A stretch of 64,000 bases of DNA from the NCBI GenBank assembly GCA_963695835.1, contig CAVOHR010000002.1, forward strand, positions 434,001 to 498,000. Reading direction: 5' to 3'. This DNA comes from VRUE01 sp963695835. Lineage in GTDB: Bacteria > Actinomycetota > Thermoleophilia > Solirubrobacterales > 70-9. How positions within the stretch are numbered: position 1 is the stretch's first letter; each line of letters opens with the position of its first letter. A program made the translations under genes and the position numbers. Positions 22,395 through 30,532 of this stretch are shown here, piece after piece. The notes beneath the pieces were generated by a model. The model was not told the DNA's origin, searched no databases, and worked only from the letters and a program-made list of their open reading frames with translations.

Positions 22395-25300
22395 TCAGCC
22401 GCCGCCCCCGAAGACGTTGCCGTAGTCGACTTCGGAGTTACTATCGCCGCCCCCGAAGACGTTGCCGTAGTCGATACCGCTGCCCGAACCGCTGCCCTTG
22501 GCCGGGACCTCGATCTGCGTGGAGTGAGACAGCGAGCGGAGGTACGGCAGTGGACCGGGCGGGGTGACGTGCAGCGGGCTGAGGTAGCCGACCCCGCTGC
22601 GCAACAGCCCTTCGACGGTGTTGTACCCGGGGATGAAGCTGCCGAGCGCGCCGCTGGCCGCGGTTCCCAAGTGGCTGAGTTCGGGGCCGCCGAGCTTGGA
22701 GCCTTTCCAGTCACGGCCTTCGCCAGCGGCAAGCGTCTCGCGGATCTGCGGCACGACCCCAGAGGCGATGGACTCCAGCGGGTGGCCGGCATAGCCGAAG
22801 GAGGTGTACTTGCCCCACGGCGCGATGCTGCCGCGGATCGGGAGGCCGCCCTGCAGGTAGCCGGGGAGCGGTTCGGAGCCGAGCAGGTCGAGGCCGAGCT
22901 TTTCGCGCTCTTCCTGCGTCATCCGCGCCGCGGCGGTGAGGAGTGCCGTCTGGATCGGGTGGTGGGCGGGGAGCGTGAGGTAGACGAGTTTCAGGGCCGC
23001 CCGGCTCCAGGTCCAGAAGGGGAAGAAGTTCGTCAGGTACTTACGGGCGTGGGGGCTCATCCGCGACCAGTTGCCGTAGATGTCCTCGATGGCCTTCTGG
23101 TAGCGGATCATCGTGTCGGGGTTCTCCAGCCCCTTCACGATGTCGGCGACGAACTCCGGCTGGAGCCGCAGGAGAGCCGCCCAGTGGCCCTGTACGTCGC
23201 GCACGTCCTGCATCGCGATCTTGCCGAGCGCACCGTACTGGGGTAGCCGCTCGGTCAACTTCGAGTTGATCGCCAGCATGGCGTGAGAGAGCTTTCCCAC
23301 GAGGTCGATCAGCTGCTTGGGGCCGGGGGCGGCGCGGAACGCGGCGCTGGCGTCGGCTACTCCTTGCAGCGCCGACCCTGCGAAGTCCTCGTGGCTGCGG
23401 TGGGCGGCGAGCTTCTCTACCGAGGAGTAGGCCGCGCCGAGAAGGTGGCTCTTCTGCTCGTCGCTCATCGCCTTGCCGAGCTGGTGGCCTGCGACGAAGT
23501 GCTGCGGGCCGACACCGGCAAGCGCCGTGCGAATCGCGTTGTCGATCGCGTTGCCGAAGTAGTAGCTCGGGGAGAACGGCAGGACCGCCCGTTTCAGCGC
23601 CGTGGTACTCACCTGGACGCCTTTCATGGCGGGGTGGAGCGGCTGCCACTGCGCCTCCGCGTTCCGGATCACGTCGGCGGGTGCGAAGACGATCGGGCCG
23701 TCCGTCCCGTCCCCGCTCCGCGCCTTCGCCAGGGCGTCGGTCAGGATGCCCTCGGAGGCAAGCGTGGGGTCCTGGTGTTTCAGCGCGGCGTCGATCTCGC
23801 TTTGCATCGCGGTGAACGGCTGCCGGCGAAGCGCGACCCAGTGGATGTTCGGGTTCAGCCCGTAGCGGGCCGGGTCGCGGATCACCTTCTTGGCGACGTT
23901 CATCGAGTCGACCTTGATTCCGCGAGCGACCACCCCGAAGCGAGTGACGAAGTCGTCCCACGTCTTGATGCGGTCCAGCAGGCCGCGTGACCGCCCGAGC
24001 TGGCGCAGCACCGCTTCGAAGCCCGCCTCGTGGGAGCCGAACAGCGCCGACCGGCCGGTCCGCCTGCCCTTGGGGATGCTTCCCCGCTCGTTCGTCGGCG
24101 CCCAGAAGTCGCTGCGGGTGCCCGCCCGGTGGCTGATGAAGCCGGGGGGCTCGATGCCCTGCTGCTCCATCTTGGCTCTCACCTGCTCGGCGGTGAGCGG
24201 GAAGCCCTCGGAGTCGATCAGCTGGTTGTCCATCTTGCGCGCCTGCGAGAGCGCCTTCTCGGCCTCGGCGAGCGTCGCGTCGTGCTGGCGGACCGCCGCC
24301 CTGGTGCGCCGGTGAAGCTCGGCGTGCGTGGCGCGGCGCTCTGCCTTCGCCGCCTTGACGCGCTCCCGCGCGACCTCCAGGGTGCGCTGCGCTCGCTCGA
24401 CGCGGCTGGCGGCCGCCTTCTTGCCCTTCGGCGTCTTGCGCTCCGCGAGGTCCGCCTTCAGATTGGCCCGCAGGGTGGCGACCGTGCGCTCTGCGGCGGT
24501 GCGGCCGGCTTCTGCCGCCCTCAGCTTCCTGGCGGCGACGGCGCGGGACTCGACAGCGCCCACCACCTGTCCTCGCGCCGTCTCCCGGGCCGTCTGCCGG
24601 GTCGCCTCGACGTTGGCCTTCGCCTCTCGGATCAGGCCCTCCGGGGGGCCGTGACCGGCTCTCAGATGGAACCGCGCGAAGGGGATCGCCGCTGCCTTGG
24701 CCGCCTGCTCGGGGTTCAGCACGCCGCGGTCGATCAGCTCTTTGACGATGGGACGCTGCGCCTCGATGAAGGCATTGGCCGCGTCGACCGTTCCCTGAGC
24801 GCGGCCCGGCCCGAGGCTCCGCGCCTTCTTGATCTGCGCGGCCATGCTGCGGTTCGCCGCCAGCTCTGCCTTGTCGAGCAGCGGCTGCCCTCCGACCGTC
24901 TCGTTTGCCACAGCGTTGAGCTGGTCGAGGTAGTGCGACAGGTCCTCGTGGAAGGTCTCGGGGTGGCGCACGATTCGCTCGATGGCGTGAACGACGACAT
25001 CGGCGCTCGCCCGGTCCAGTTTCTTGAAGACGCCGAGTACCCGCTTGCGCGGCAGGAGGTCTGCGGCCTGCTTGTACGCCTGCTGACGGCCAAGGCGCTG
25101 CGCGTCCTGGGCGTTGGCGTTGAAGCGATCGCCTGCGTCTCGCACGACGTGCTTGCGGAACAGATAGTCGCCGCGGCGCTCGAGGGTCGGGGTCAGACGG
25201 TGTCCCGTCCCGGGCCGGATCACGTTGCCGCTCTTGCGGTCATACGCCCGCTGGAGAAGCTGGCGCAGCAGGTCGCGCGAGTAGCCGCGCTGGACCTTGA

Positions 25301-26561
25301 CGTTCGGGTAGCCCTCGACGGTGAGGTCCGGGCGCGCCAGTCCGCCGACCCGCCCGTTGGAGGCGGCTCGCGCGATCGCTCCTGCGCCTCTGCCAACCGC
25401 AGAAGCGGCGCCGCTGGCTTCGAGGGCGCTGTAGAGGGGGCGATCCTCGAGCGCCTTGAGCGCCGCCTTGGGATTGCCCTGGGCGAGCGCGGGGAGAAGC
25501 CCCGTCTTGACGTACTCGCTCCAGAGCTTGTCGAGGTTCTGCGGGTGCCCGCCCGCGGCTTCGACGCCCGCCTTGCCCGTCAAGTAGAGGCTGGGGGTCA
25601 CGACCGCGGGGAGGTTCACGGCTTCGTTGGCGATCTGACCGGCCGTCCCGGGGATCGCCGCCGCTGCACCGCTGCCGAGCGCCCCGGTGATCGCGGCCAG
25701 GGTGCCGTGCCCTTCCAGCGCTTTCAGGAACTCCTTCGGGTCGCCGCCGTGCAGGGCGAATGCCGGCGCCTGTGCGGCGAGAGGCGACGTGAACGGGTGC
25801 TTGACGGGGAAGGCGACGGCGCGGCCGCCGACCTTGGCGCCAACACGGACAGGCGCGGGGACCTTCTCGGCGGCCTTGGCGGCGCGGGCCAGGGCCTTGA
25901 GGCGGGTTGCGCGGACGGCCGCGGGCTCGGCCTTCGATGCGGCCTTGGCGGCGGCGCGGCGGATGACGCCGTTCTTGGCCAGCTGCGTGAGCTTGGAGCC
26001 CGCTCCGCTCTCGGAGGCGATGCGCTCGGAGGCTTTGATGGCGCGGGCGATGGCGGGGGCGACGCGCTCCAGGCCCATGCTCCCGACTTTCGCCAGGAAC
26101 GCCTCCGGGCCGACCGGGCTGAGGGCGGCGGCGATGCTGAGGGCTTCGAGGTTCGACACGGCGCCCTGCTCGTTGTGGAGCGCCTTCAGCCCCGCTTTGA
26201 CGCCGCTGGCCTCGCGGCCCTGGCGTTCGAGGACTTCGCGCTGGCGGGCGGTCATCCCGACCAGGTTGGGGAGCCGCGGGCCGGTCCCGGGGACGCTCGG
26301 GCCGTGGTAGCCCGGGACGAGGCCGAGGGCGCGGGCGAACGCGGGGTGCGTCTGCGCCAGCGGCGCTGCCGGCGGGGCGACGGTCCGCACCGTGCGGTGT
26401 TCGTGCGGGGTCGCCTTGGAGCGGACGCTCGGGACCGAGGACTGCGAGCGGAAGGGACCGGCGACTTCGGCTCTCGGCTTCCTGCGGCGAGGCGGAGAAG
26501 GCGCTCTCGGCTTCCTGCGCGAGGCGGGGTTGCCGGTGATCTGCCCTTGGGGAGCGGGCAC
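22395..26561 (-). CDS. 1,388-aa phage-like large protein (polyvalent/internal-virion type)
   Basis: The largest gene of the window. A Pro/Arg-rich N-terminus is followed by Ala-rich helical regions with possible membrane-active stretches (residues about 245-330), a long Lys/Arg/Glu coiled coil (about 630-780), and a conserved-looking block VSTTALKRAVLPFSPSYYFGNAIDNAIRTAL...YLTNFFPFWTWSRAALKLVYL as seen in large polyvalent or internal virion proteins of phages and related elements. The C-terminus carries two copies of DYGNVFGGG. No protease or polymerase motif is evident. It is coupled by a short gap to the coiled-coil gene upstream. DNA-delivery or membrane-passage function is plausible but inferred. 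Confidence 0.8.
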   Translation of the reverse strand: MPAPQGQITGNPASRRKPRAPSPPRRRKPRAEVAGPFRSQSSVPSVRSKATPHEHRTVRTVAPPAAPLAQTHPAFARALGLVPGYHGPSVPGTGPRLPNLVGMTARQREVLERQGREASGVKAGLKALHNEQGAVSNLEALSIAAALSPVGPEAFLAKVGSMGLERVAPAIARAIKASERIASESGAGSKLTQLAKNGVIRRAAAKAASKAEPAAVRATRLKALARAAKAAEKVPAPVRVGAKVGGRAVAFPVKHPFTSPLAAQAPAFALHGGDPKEFLKALEGHGTLAAITGALGSGAAAAIPGTAGQIANEAVNLPAVVTPSLYLTGKAGVEAAGGHPQNLDKLWSEYVKTGLLPALAQGNPKAALKALEDRPLYSALEASGAASAVGRGAGAIARAASNGRVGGLARPDLTVEGYPNVKVQRGYSRDLLRQLLQRAYDRKSGNVIRPGTGHRLTPTLERRGDYLFRKHVVRDAGDRFNANAQDAQRLGRQQAYKQAADLLPRKRVLGVFKKLDRASADVVVHAIERIVRHPETFHEDLSHYLDQLNAVANETVGGQPLLDKAELAANRSMAAQIKKARSLGPGRAQGTVDAANAFIEAQRPIVKELIDRGVLNPEQAAKAAAIPFARFHLRAGHGPPEGLIREAKANVEATRQTARETARGQVVGAVESRAVAARKLRAAEAGRTAAERTVATLRANLKADLAERKTPKGKKAAASRVERAQRTLEVARERVKAAKAERRATHAELHRRTRAAVRQHDATLAEAEKALSQARKMDNQLIDSEGFPLTAEQVRAKMEQQGIEPPGFISHRAGTRSDFWAPTNERGSIPKGRRTGRSALFGSHEAGFEAVLRQLGRSRGLLDRIKTWDDFVTRFGVVARGIKVDSMNVAKKVIRDPARYGLNPNIHWVALRRQPFTAMQSEIDAALKHQDPTLASEGILTDALAKARSGDGTDGPIVFAPADVIRNAEAQWQPLHPAMKGVQVSTTALKRAVLPFSPSYYFGNAIDNAIRTALAGVGPQHFVAGHQLGKAMSDEQKSHLLGAAYSSVEKLAAHRSHEDFAGSALQGVADASAAFRAAPGPKQLIDLVGKLSHAMLAINSKLTERLPQYGALGKIAMQDVRDVQGHWAALLRLQPEFVADIVKGLENPDTMIRYQKAIEDIYGNWSRMSPHARKYLTNFFPFWTWSRAALKLVYLTLPAHHPIQTALLTAAARMTQEEREKLGLDLLGSEPLPGYLQGGLPIRGSIAPWGKYTSFGYAGHPLESIASGVVPQIRETLAAGEGRDWKGSKLGGPELSHLGTAASGALGSFIPGYNTVEGLLRSGVGYLSPLHVTPPGPLPYLRSLSHSTQIEVPAKGSGSGSGIDYGNVFGGGDSNSEVDYGNVFGGGG

Positions 26562-26564
26562 GGG

Positions 26565-27368
26565 CTATTCCGTGCCGGGGTTGAGGACGATGCCGTGGAC
26601 TGCCTTGCTCGTATTCTTCTTCCACCGCGCGCGCAGGCGTTTGATGACCTCTACAGCGTCCGCCAGCGAGACCCCCTCGTATTCTTTCGTGAGGCCGTGT
26701 GCGAGCTTGAGCCAGTCCTCGGTGGTGGCGAGCGGGTGCTTTTCGCGGAGTTCCGGATCCTGTTTCCACTGCGAGATCGCGTCGCGCAGCGCGATCCCGG
26801 CGTTGGCCAGGGCCTTTACTTCGGATTTCGATCGCTGCCCGGCTTCCTTGGCTTCCTTCTCGCGTTGCTTGCGCGCCTTTTCCTGCGATTCGAGGTAGCT
26901 GGACGCCGTGCCGCGTTCCTCCTTCAGCAGCGAGTTCAGCTTTTCGGCCGAACTTTTCTGCTGCTGGGCACGATCGGAGAGCAACTGCGTCTTCGCTTCG
27001 ATCATGCCCTTCCTACGTTCGGCGCCGGCGTCGGCCAGCAGGAACGGCAGCGAGGAGGCTGCGTCGCCTTGACGAGCCGTCAGCTCGTTCGCGGCCTGCC
27101 GCAAGTAGCCGCCGCTGAGCCCCGAGGACTGCAGATGCTTGAGCGCCTGGGAGATCGTCCCCTCGACCATCCCCGTTGCCGCCTGAGCGGAGCGCGCCTG
27201 GGTTCCGTATTCCTGGTTGACGAGGCCGATGGCGCGGCGGTCGGCTGCCTTGACCGGTTCGTATTCGCGCCGCGCTGCTTCCTTCGCTCGACGGGCGAGG
27301 ACCTTCCGCACTCCGGGGGAGAGCTGGGCGATGTGGAGCTGCTTCTTGCCGACGACGGGCACAGCCAT
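26565..27368 (-). CDS. Coiled-coil protein preceding the large phage-like protein
   Basis: A 267-aa helical protein. Residues about 10-90 are mixed helices (QLSPGVRKVLARRAKEAARREYEPVKAADRRAIGLVNQEYG), then a long charged coiled coil (ERRKGMIEAKTQLLSDRAQQQKSSAEKLNSLLKEERG...EKARKQREKEAKEAGQRSKSE), and an end rich in Lys/Arg. It lies 3 bp upstream of the 1,388-aa gene, so the two are co-translated. A structural or scaffold-like role is possible. The ATG overlaps the TAA of a 16-codon frame (27368-27418; MASNGGTGFNPRGRRR), which may be a leader peptide. Confidence 0.7.
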   Translation of the reverse strand: MAVPVVGKKQLHIAQLSPGVRKVLARRAKEAARREYEPVKAADRRAIGLVNQEYGTQARSAQAATGMVEGTISQALKHLQSSGLSGGYLRQAANELTARQGDAASSLPFLLADAGAERRKGMIEAKTQLLSDRAQQQKSSAEKLNSLLKEERGTASSYLESQEKARKQREKEAKEAGQRSKSEVKALANAGIALRDAISQWKQDPELREKHPLATTEDWLKLAHGLTKEYEGVSLADAVEVIKRLRARWKKNTSKAVHGIVLNPGTE

Positions 27369-27418
27369 TAGCGACGCCTCCCCCGCGGGTTGAAGCCGGT
27401 GCCTCCGTTGCTCGCCAT

Positions 27419-27639
27419 AGGGATGAATTGTCCCAGCCGCCTTGGACGTTCTCCCGCTCTACAAAGCGATTCCGGCACCCTCAAGAGCAGCCCGCCCGTG
27501 AGCCATCCCGGGGGGAGCCGTGGACGCCCTCGGAGGGGTTGGAGAGGGTCAGAGTGCGGGTCCGCCGCGCCCCGCCTCTCTCGCTTCACACGGACGCCGC
27601 CACGTCCTCGGCGATGGACGAAAACCCTACGGGCCCGGT
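27419..27639. other. Gap between element operons
   Basis: About 220 bp with no convincing gene. It contains an imperfect palindrome GGGACAATTCATCCC just before the short leader frame, which could be an operator or part of the promoter for the leftward coiled-coil/1,388-aa operon. The only open frame through it is low-complexity and basic. Confidence 0.35.
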
Positions 27640-28086
27640 TTAGAGCTGCACGATGCCCGGCAGCCGGCGAAGCTTGCGGGGAGCTCTGGCCAAGAAAGCG
27701 GGCCGCCAGCCGTCCGAAGAAGCCTCGCTCAGGGGGCCGGCGACCGGGCCGCCGGGCTGGCTATGGGTCACGCCCTGCTGGGGGCCGACCTTGACGACAG
27801 CCCCGAGGTGGTCGCGCGGCAACACGATTTCGTGGACCGCTGGGCCTGGCGGAATGACGATGACGTGTCCGCCAGGGTGACCACTGGGGATATGCGTCTC
27901 GCCCGCGACCCCCGCGACCGGCTTGATGACCACGCGGGCAGGGCTGACGCCGGGGTGGCTAGCGTGCGCGGGATAGCTGCCCGCCGGACCGCCCTCACTG
28001 GTCCTCGGCCGCGCAGGGTGGTTTCCGGGAGAGGCGGGGTAGACGGCGACCGTGCCGCTTGGCTTGTGAGTGGTGCGGAACGGCAT
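27640..28086 (-). CDS. Gly/Pro/His-rich hypothetical protein near the right end
   Basis: A 148-aa protein from the ATG at 28086: low-complexity Gly/Pro/His/Ser segments surround VVIKPVAGVAGETHIPSGHPGGHVIVIPPGPAVHEIVLPRDHLGAVVKVGPQ, which looks like short beta strands. The tail is basic (FLARAPRKLRRLPGIVQL). It is the first gene inside the right attachment site and runs leftward. No family is recognised; it could be a structural or tail-like accessory protein. Confidence 0.5.
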   Translation of the reverse strand: MPFRTTHKPSGTVAVYPASPGNHPARPRTSEGGPAGSYPAHASHPGVSPARVVIKPVAGVAGETHIPSGHPGGHVIVIPPGPAVHEIVLPRDHLGAVVKVGPQQGVTHSQPGGPVAGPLSEASSDGWRPAFLARAPRKLRRLPGIVQL

Positions 28087-28345
28087 ACCGGGATGGTCGA
28101 GTACGGACCGGACGGACGGTTTCCGAGCCCGCGATTCCGTGCCATTCCGTGCGGTCGACCCCGGGGCGCAGGGCCGCCGGCGCCTTCCCTCTCCCGCTTC
28201 ACCCGGATGCCCGCACGACGTTCTCCCCCGCTCGTGCGCCCAAAGCCCCGTGACGCTTCCGCCGCCGACAGTACCGCCCGTAGTACCTTCGCCAAGGTCT
28301 TGCCACCTGCCCGGCAGGTGAAAACGGAGCCTGAGCAGGGCTTTC

Positions 28346-28394
28346 TTAGGGGTGGACGACCGGATTCGAACCGGCGACCGCCTGGACCACAACC
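28346..28394. repeat. Right attachment site inside tRNA-His
   Basis: The 49-bp copy identical to 10692-10740. Here it continues into the intact anticodon stem and 5' half of the tRNA (aggagctctaccagctgagc...), so the element supplied the 3' half that restores the gene. Confidence 0.9.
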
Positions 28395-28424
28395 AGGAGC
28401 TCTACCAGCTGAGCTACGTCCACC
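28351..28424 (-). tRNA. tRNA-His (GTG)
   Basis: The minus strand reads GGTGGACGTAGCTCAGCTGG and continues with the anticodon arm TGG-TTGTGGT-CCA (anticodon GTG) and the T-arm GGTTCGAATCC. The acceptor 7-bp stem GTGGACG/CGTCCAC and the extra 5' G (position -1), paired with C73, are typical of tRNA-His. No CCA is encoded. It is the integration target of the 17.65-kb element. Confidence 0.95.
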
Positions 28425-28591
28425 GCGTCGCTTCTCAATCTAGCGTGCCTTGGGGGATGGTTGGAGGGTGCTCGGCTGAGCGGTGGGCAGGTCGATGCGG
28501 TGCGGCGGCTCCCAGGGGACGTGCCGGATCGCCAGCAGGGTCGGGCGGTCGGCGCTCACTCGCCGCAGGCTGACCGCGCTACGGTTGGCGG

Positions 28592-28864
28592 GTGGCTCAG
28601 CGATTCGGGATCGCCCGGTTCAAGCCGGAGGCACGGCCGGCGAACGCCACCGGCGCCAAGGCGATCGGGGCGCTTGCCGTCGGCGCCGCGGCGGTCGGCG
28701 GCTTCGCGATCGGTCGCCTCAGCGTCGGCAGGCTGGCGATCGGTCGCGCGGCGATCGGCAGGCTGAAGATCGGCGAGCTCGAGGTCGGCGAGCTTCACGT
28801 GCACGACGACGCGTCGCCCCGATCGTCGCCGCAAACGGCTCCATTCCTGCCTGAGGAACCCTGA
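28592..28864 (+). CDS. Small protein with five-residue AIGRL-like repeats
   Basis: A 90-aa protein from a GTG. Residues about 23-70 repeat a pentapeptide-like unit A-(I/V)-G-x-(L/A): KAIGALAVGAAAVGGFAIGR, then LSVGRLAIGRAAIGRLKIGELEVGELHV. This spacing suggests a short right-handed beta-solenoid. The tail is Pro/Ser-rich. The start could be at any of several GTGs; the function is unknown. Confidence 0.55.
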   Translation: MAQRFGIARFKPEARPANATGAKAIGALAVGAAAVGGFAIGRLSVGRLAIGRAAIGRLKIGELEVGELHVHDDASPRSSPQTAPFLPEEP

Positions 28865-28921
28865 GAGATCTCTAAGGCGGCGTTGCACCCGGCTTAGGGG
28901 ACGCTGCGGAGACTGCACGGC

Positions 28922-29320
28922 GTGGACGACCTACGCCGACTCGAGGCAAGAGGGCTGGCCCGCGCCAAGGCGCGCTCGCGACGCCTGCGCGTCTCGCGCA
29001 TCCGCAGCCTCACCTTCCGCGGCTCTCTCGTCCTCTTCCTGGTGCTCTGGGCGGTGGTCTTCGTCCAGCTCGCGAGCGGCAACGACCCGGCGCTGAACCG
29101 CATCGCCAAGACCGGCCGGCAGCACACGACGCCCGCCGCGCGCGAACCGCAGGAGAGCCGCGAACCGGCACCGGAATTCGAACCGGAATTCGAAGAACCC
29201 GAAGAAGTGGAACCCGAATTCGAAGAACCCGAAGTCGAACCGGAAAACGAATTCGAAGCCGAACCCGAAGTCGAATTCGAAGAACCCGAACCGGAACCCG
29301 TCATCACCGCCTCCTCGTGA
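28922..29320 (+). CDS. Single-pass membrane protein with acidic repeat tail
   Basis: A 132-aa protein: a basic N-terminus (EARGLARAKARSRRLRVSRIRSL), one transmembrane helix (SLVLFLVLWAVVFVQLAS, about 35-52), then an extracytoplasmic tail of repeated Phe-Glu-Glu-Pro-Glu units. The tail uses GAA almost only, unlike the GAG-preferring neighbours, and contains repeated GAATTC. The stop overlaps the GTG of the next membrane protein (GTGA), so the two are coupled; it may be a partner of the ferric-reductase-like protein. Confidence 0.75.
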   Translation: MDDLRRLEARGLARAKARSRRLRVSRIRSLTFRGSLVLFLVLWAVVFVQLASGNDPALNRIAKTGRQHTTPAAREPQESREPAPEFEPEFEEPEEVEPEFEEPEVEPENEFEAEPEVEFEEPEPEPVITASS

Positions 29321-29940
29321 GCTCGGTCGGTCCGCACCTCTTCTGGATCACCAGCCGGGCGGCGGGCGTCGCCACGCTCGTCCTCTCCAGCGCCTCGCTC
29401 AGCGCCGGCCTGCTGATCCGCACCCGCGGCGAACGGCGGCTGCTCGGCGGCGAATCGCGGGCGCTGCACGAGGCGCTGGCACTCGCCACGCTGGTCGCCC
29501 TCGCGGTGCACGGAGTCACCCTGCTCGGCGACAGCTACCTCCACCCCAGCCCGATCGAAATCTCCGTCCCGTTCACCACCGCCTACCGTCCCTTCTGGAC
29601 CGGACTCGGGATCGTCGCCGGCTGGGGACTGGCGATCCTCGGCCTCAGCTACTACGCCCGCGACGCCTTCGGCGGCCAGGCGCGCTGGCGGCTGCTGCAC
29701 CGCTTCATCGCCGTCTTCTGGGCGCTCGGGATCGTCCACACGCTCGGCGCCGGCACCGACGCCGGCCAGCTCTGGCTGCTCGTCGTGATGGCGATCCCGT
29801 CCGTGCCCGCGGCGATCCTGCTGATCGGCCGCCTGCTCGGCCCGCCCCGGGAATCCGCCCGGGGGACTCGGGAGCGCGCCCCGGCGCCCCGGCTTCAGCC
29901 GCTGACCGAGCCGAGCACGATGCGGCGGAACTCGGGCTGA
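29317..29940 (+). CDS. Ferric-reductase-like/MsrQ-type heme membrane protein
   Basis: A 207-aa integral membrane protein with five or six helices. His residues that could ligate heme occur in helices: SRALHEALALATLVALAVHGVTLLGD and RWRLLHRFIAVFWALGIVHTLGAG, the paired-His pattern of the FRD/YedZ(MsrQ) family. It would pass electrons across the membrane, the partner unknown. It is translationally coupled to the acidic-tail protein. The C-terminal 46 bp overlap the convergent gene. Confidence 0.8.
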   Translation: MSSVGPHLFWITSRAAGVATLVLSSASLSAGLLIRTRGERRLLGGESRALHEALALATLVALAVHGVTLLGDSYLHPSPIEISVPFTTAYRPFWTGLGIVAGWGLAILGLSYYARDAFGGQARWRLLHRFIAVFWALGIVHTLGAGTDAGQLWLLVVMAIPSVPAAILLIGRLLGPPRESARGTRERAPAPRLQPLTEPSTMRRNSG

Positions 29941-30506
29941 AGCCGCGAGGCCAGCTCGTCCGCGGCGGCGCCGGCGGACTCGCCGTCCTCCGCGCCGTCG
30001 CCGACCAGCAGGACCTCGTTCGCCGGGTAGCTCTGGAGCTGGTCCTCGACGGCCTGGACGACATCCTCGTCGCCGACCCGCGCCTCGGCCGCGACCCCTG
30101 CCTTGGCGAGCGCCGCGACCGTCGCGACGAGATTCTCCTGGGCGCGGCGGCGTGCGCCCTCGACGTCCGAGGCCCAGCGGTCGAGGAAGCCGATCCGGGC
30201 CGGCGCGAGGACGAGCACGTCGGCGCCCTCCTCGCCGCCGCCCAACCTCGCCGCGCCGGCGATCTCAGCGACAGCCCCCGGCTCCTCGACCGGGCAGGTG
30301 ACGACGACGAGCACGTGGCGCCGCCCGTCCTCCGCTTCGGCCGCGGCGATCGGGCCGCGCGGCCGCTGCCGCGCCGCGACCACCAGCAGCGCCACGCCGG
30401 CGAGAGCACCCATCGCCACCCCGACTCCGGGACCGCCGACCGCAAACGCCACCGCAACCGGAACGGTGATCGCGGCGACGATCAGCGGCAGCTTCCAGGG
30501 CGCCAT
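29895..30506 (-). CDS. Membrane-anchored universal-stress-like protein
   Basis: A 203-aa protein with two N-terminal transmembrane helices (LPLIVAAITVPVAVAFAVGG, GVAMGALAGVALLVVAA) followed by a Rossmann-like domain (RRHVLVVVTCPVEEPGAVAEIAG...DVLVLAPARIGFLDRWASDVEGARRRAQENLVATVAALAKAGVAAEARVGDEDVVQAVEDQLQSYPANEVLLVGDG), as in UspA-type proteins. The C-terminus overlaps the 3' end of the convergent ferric-reductase-like gene by 46 bp. The function is unknown. Confidence 0.65.
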   Translation of the reverse strand: MAPWKLPLIVAAITVPVAVAFAVGGPGVGVAMGALAGVALLVVAARQRPRGPIAAAEAEDGRRHVLVVVTCPVEEPGAVAEIAGAARLGGGEEGADVLVLAPARIGFLDRWASDVEGARRRAQENLVATVAALAKAGVAAEARVGDEDVVQAVEDQLQSYPANEVLLVGDGAEDGESAGAAADELASRLQPEFRRIVLGSVSG

Positions 30507-30532
30507 CCCCGGATTGTCGCCGATGGACGCGG

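Larger units (their letters stand above)
10741..28394. mobile_element. 17.65-kb integrative element in tRNA-His
   Basis: The segment lies between two 49-bp copies of the tRNA-His 3' half, with the intact tRNA at the right end. It encodes integrase and excisionase next to the left end, a RepA-like ATPase, a second integrase, a phage-type HTH, and a 1,388-aa phage-like protein with partners. I see no capsid, portal, large terminase, relaxase or FtsK-like transfer gene. It could be a phage satellite, a decayed prophage, or an integrative plasmid of an unfamiliar kind. The left operon runs leftward with 4-bp overlaps at most junctions. Confidence 0.88.

Noticed and set aside
27368..27589. 73-aa frame before the coiled-coil gene
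   Set aside because: It is Arg/Pro-rich and unlike genes nearby; only the last 16 codons (a possible leader peptide) are coupled to the next start.
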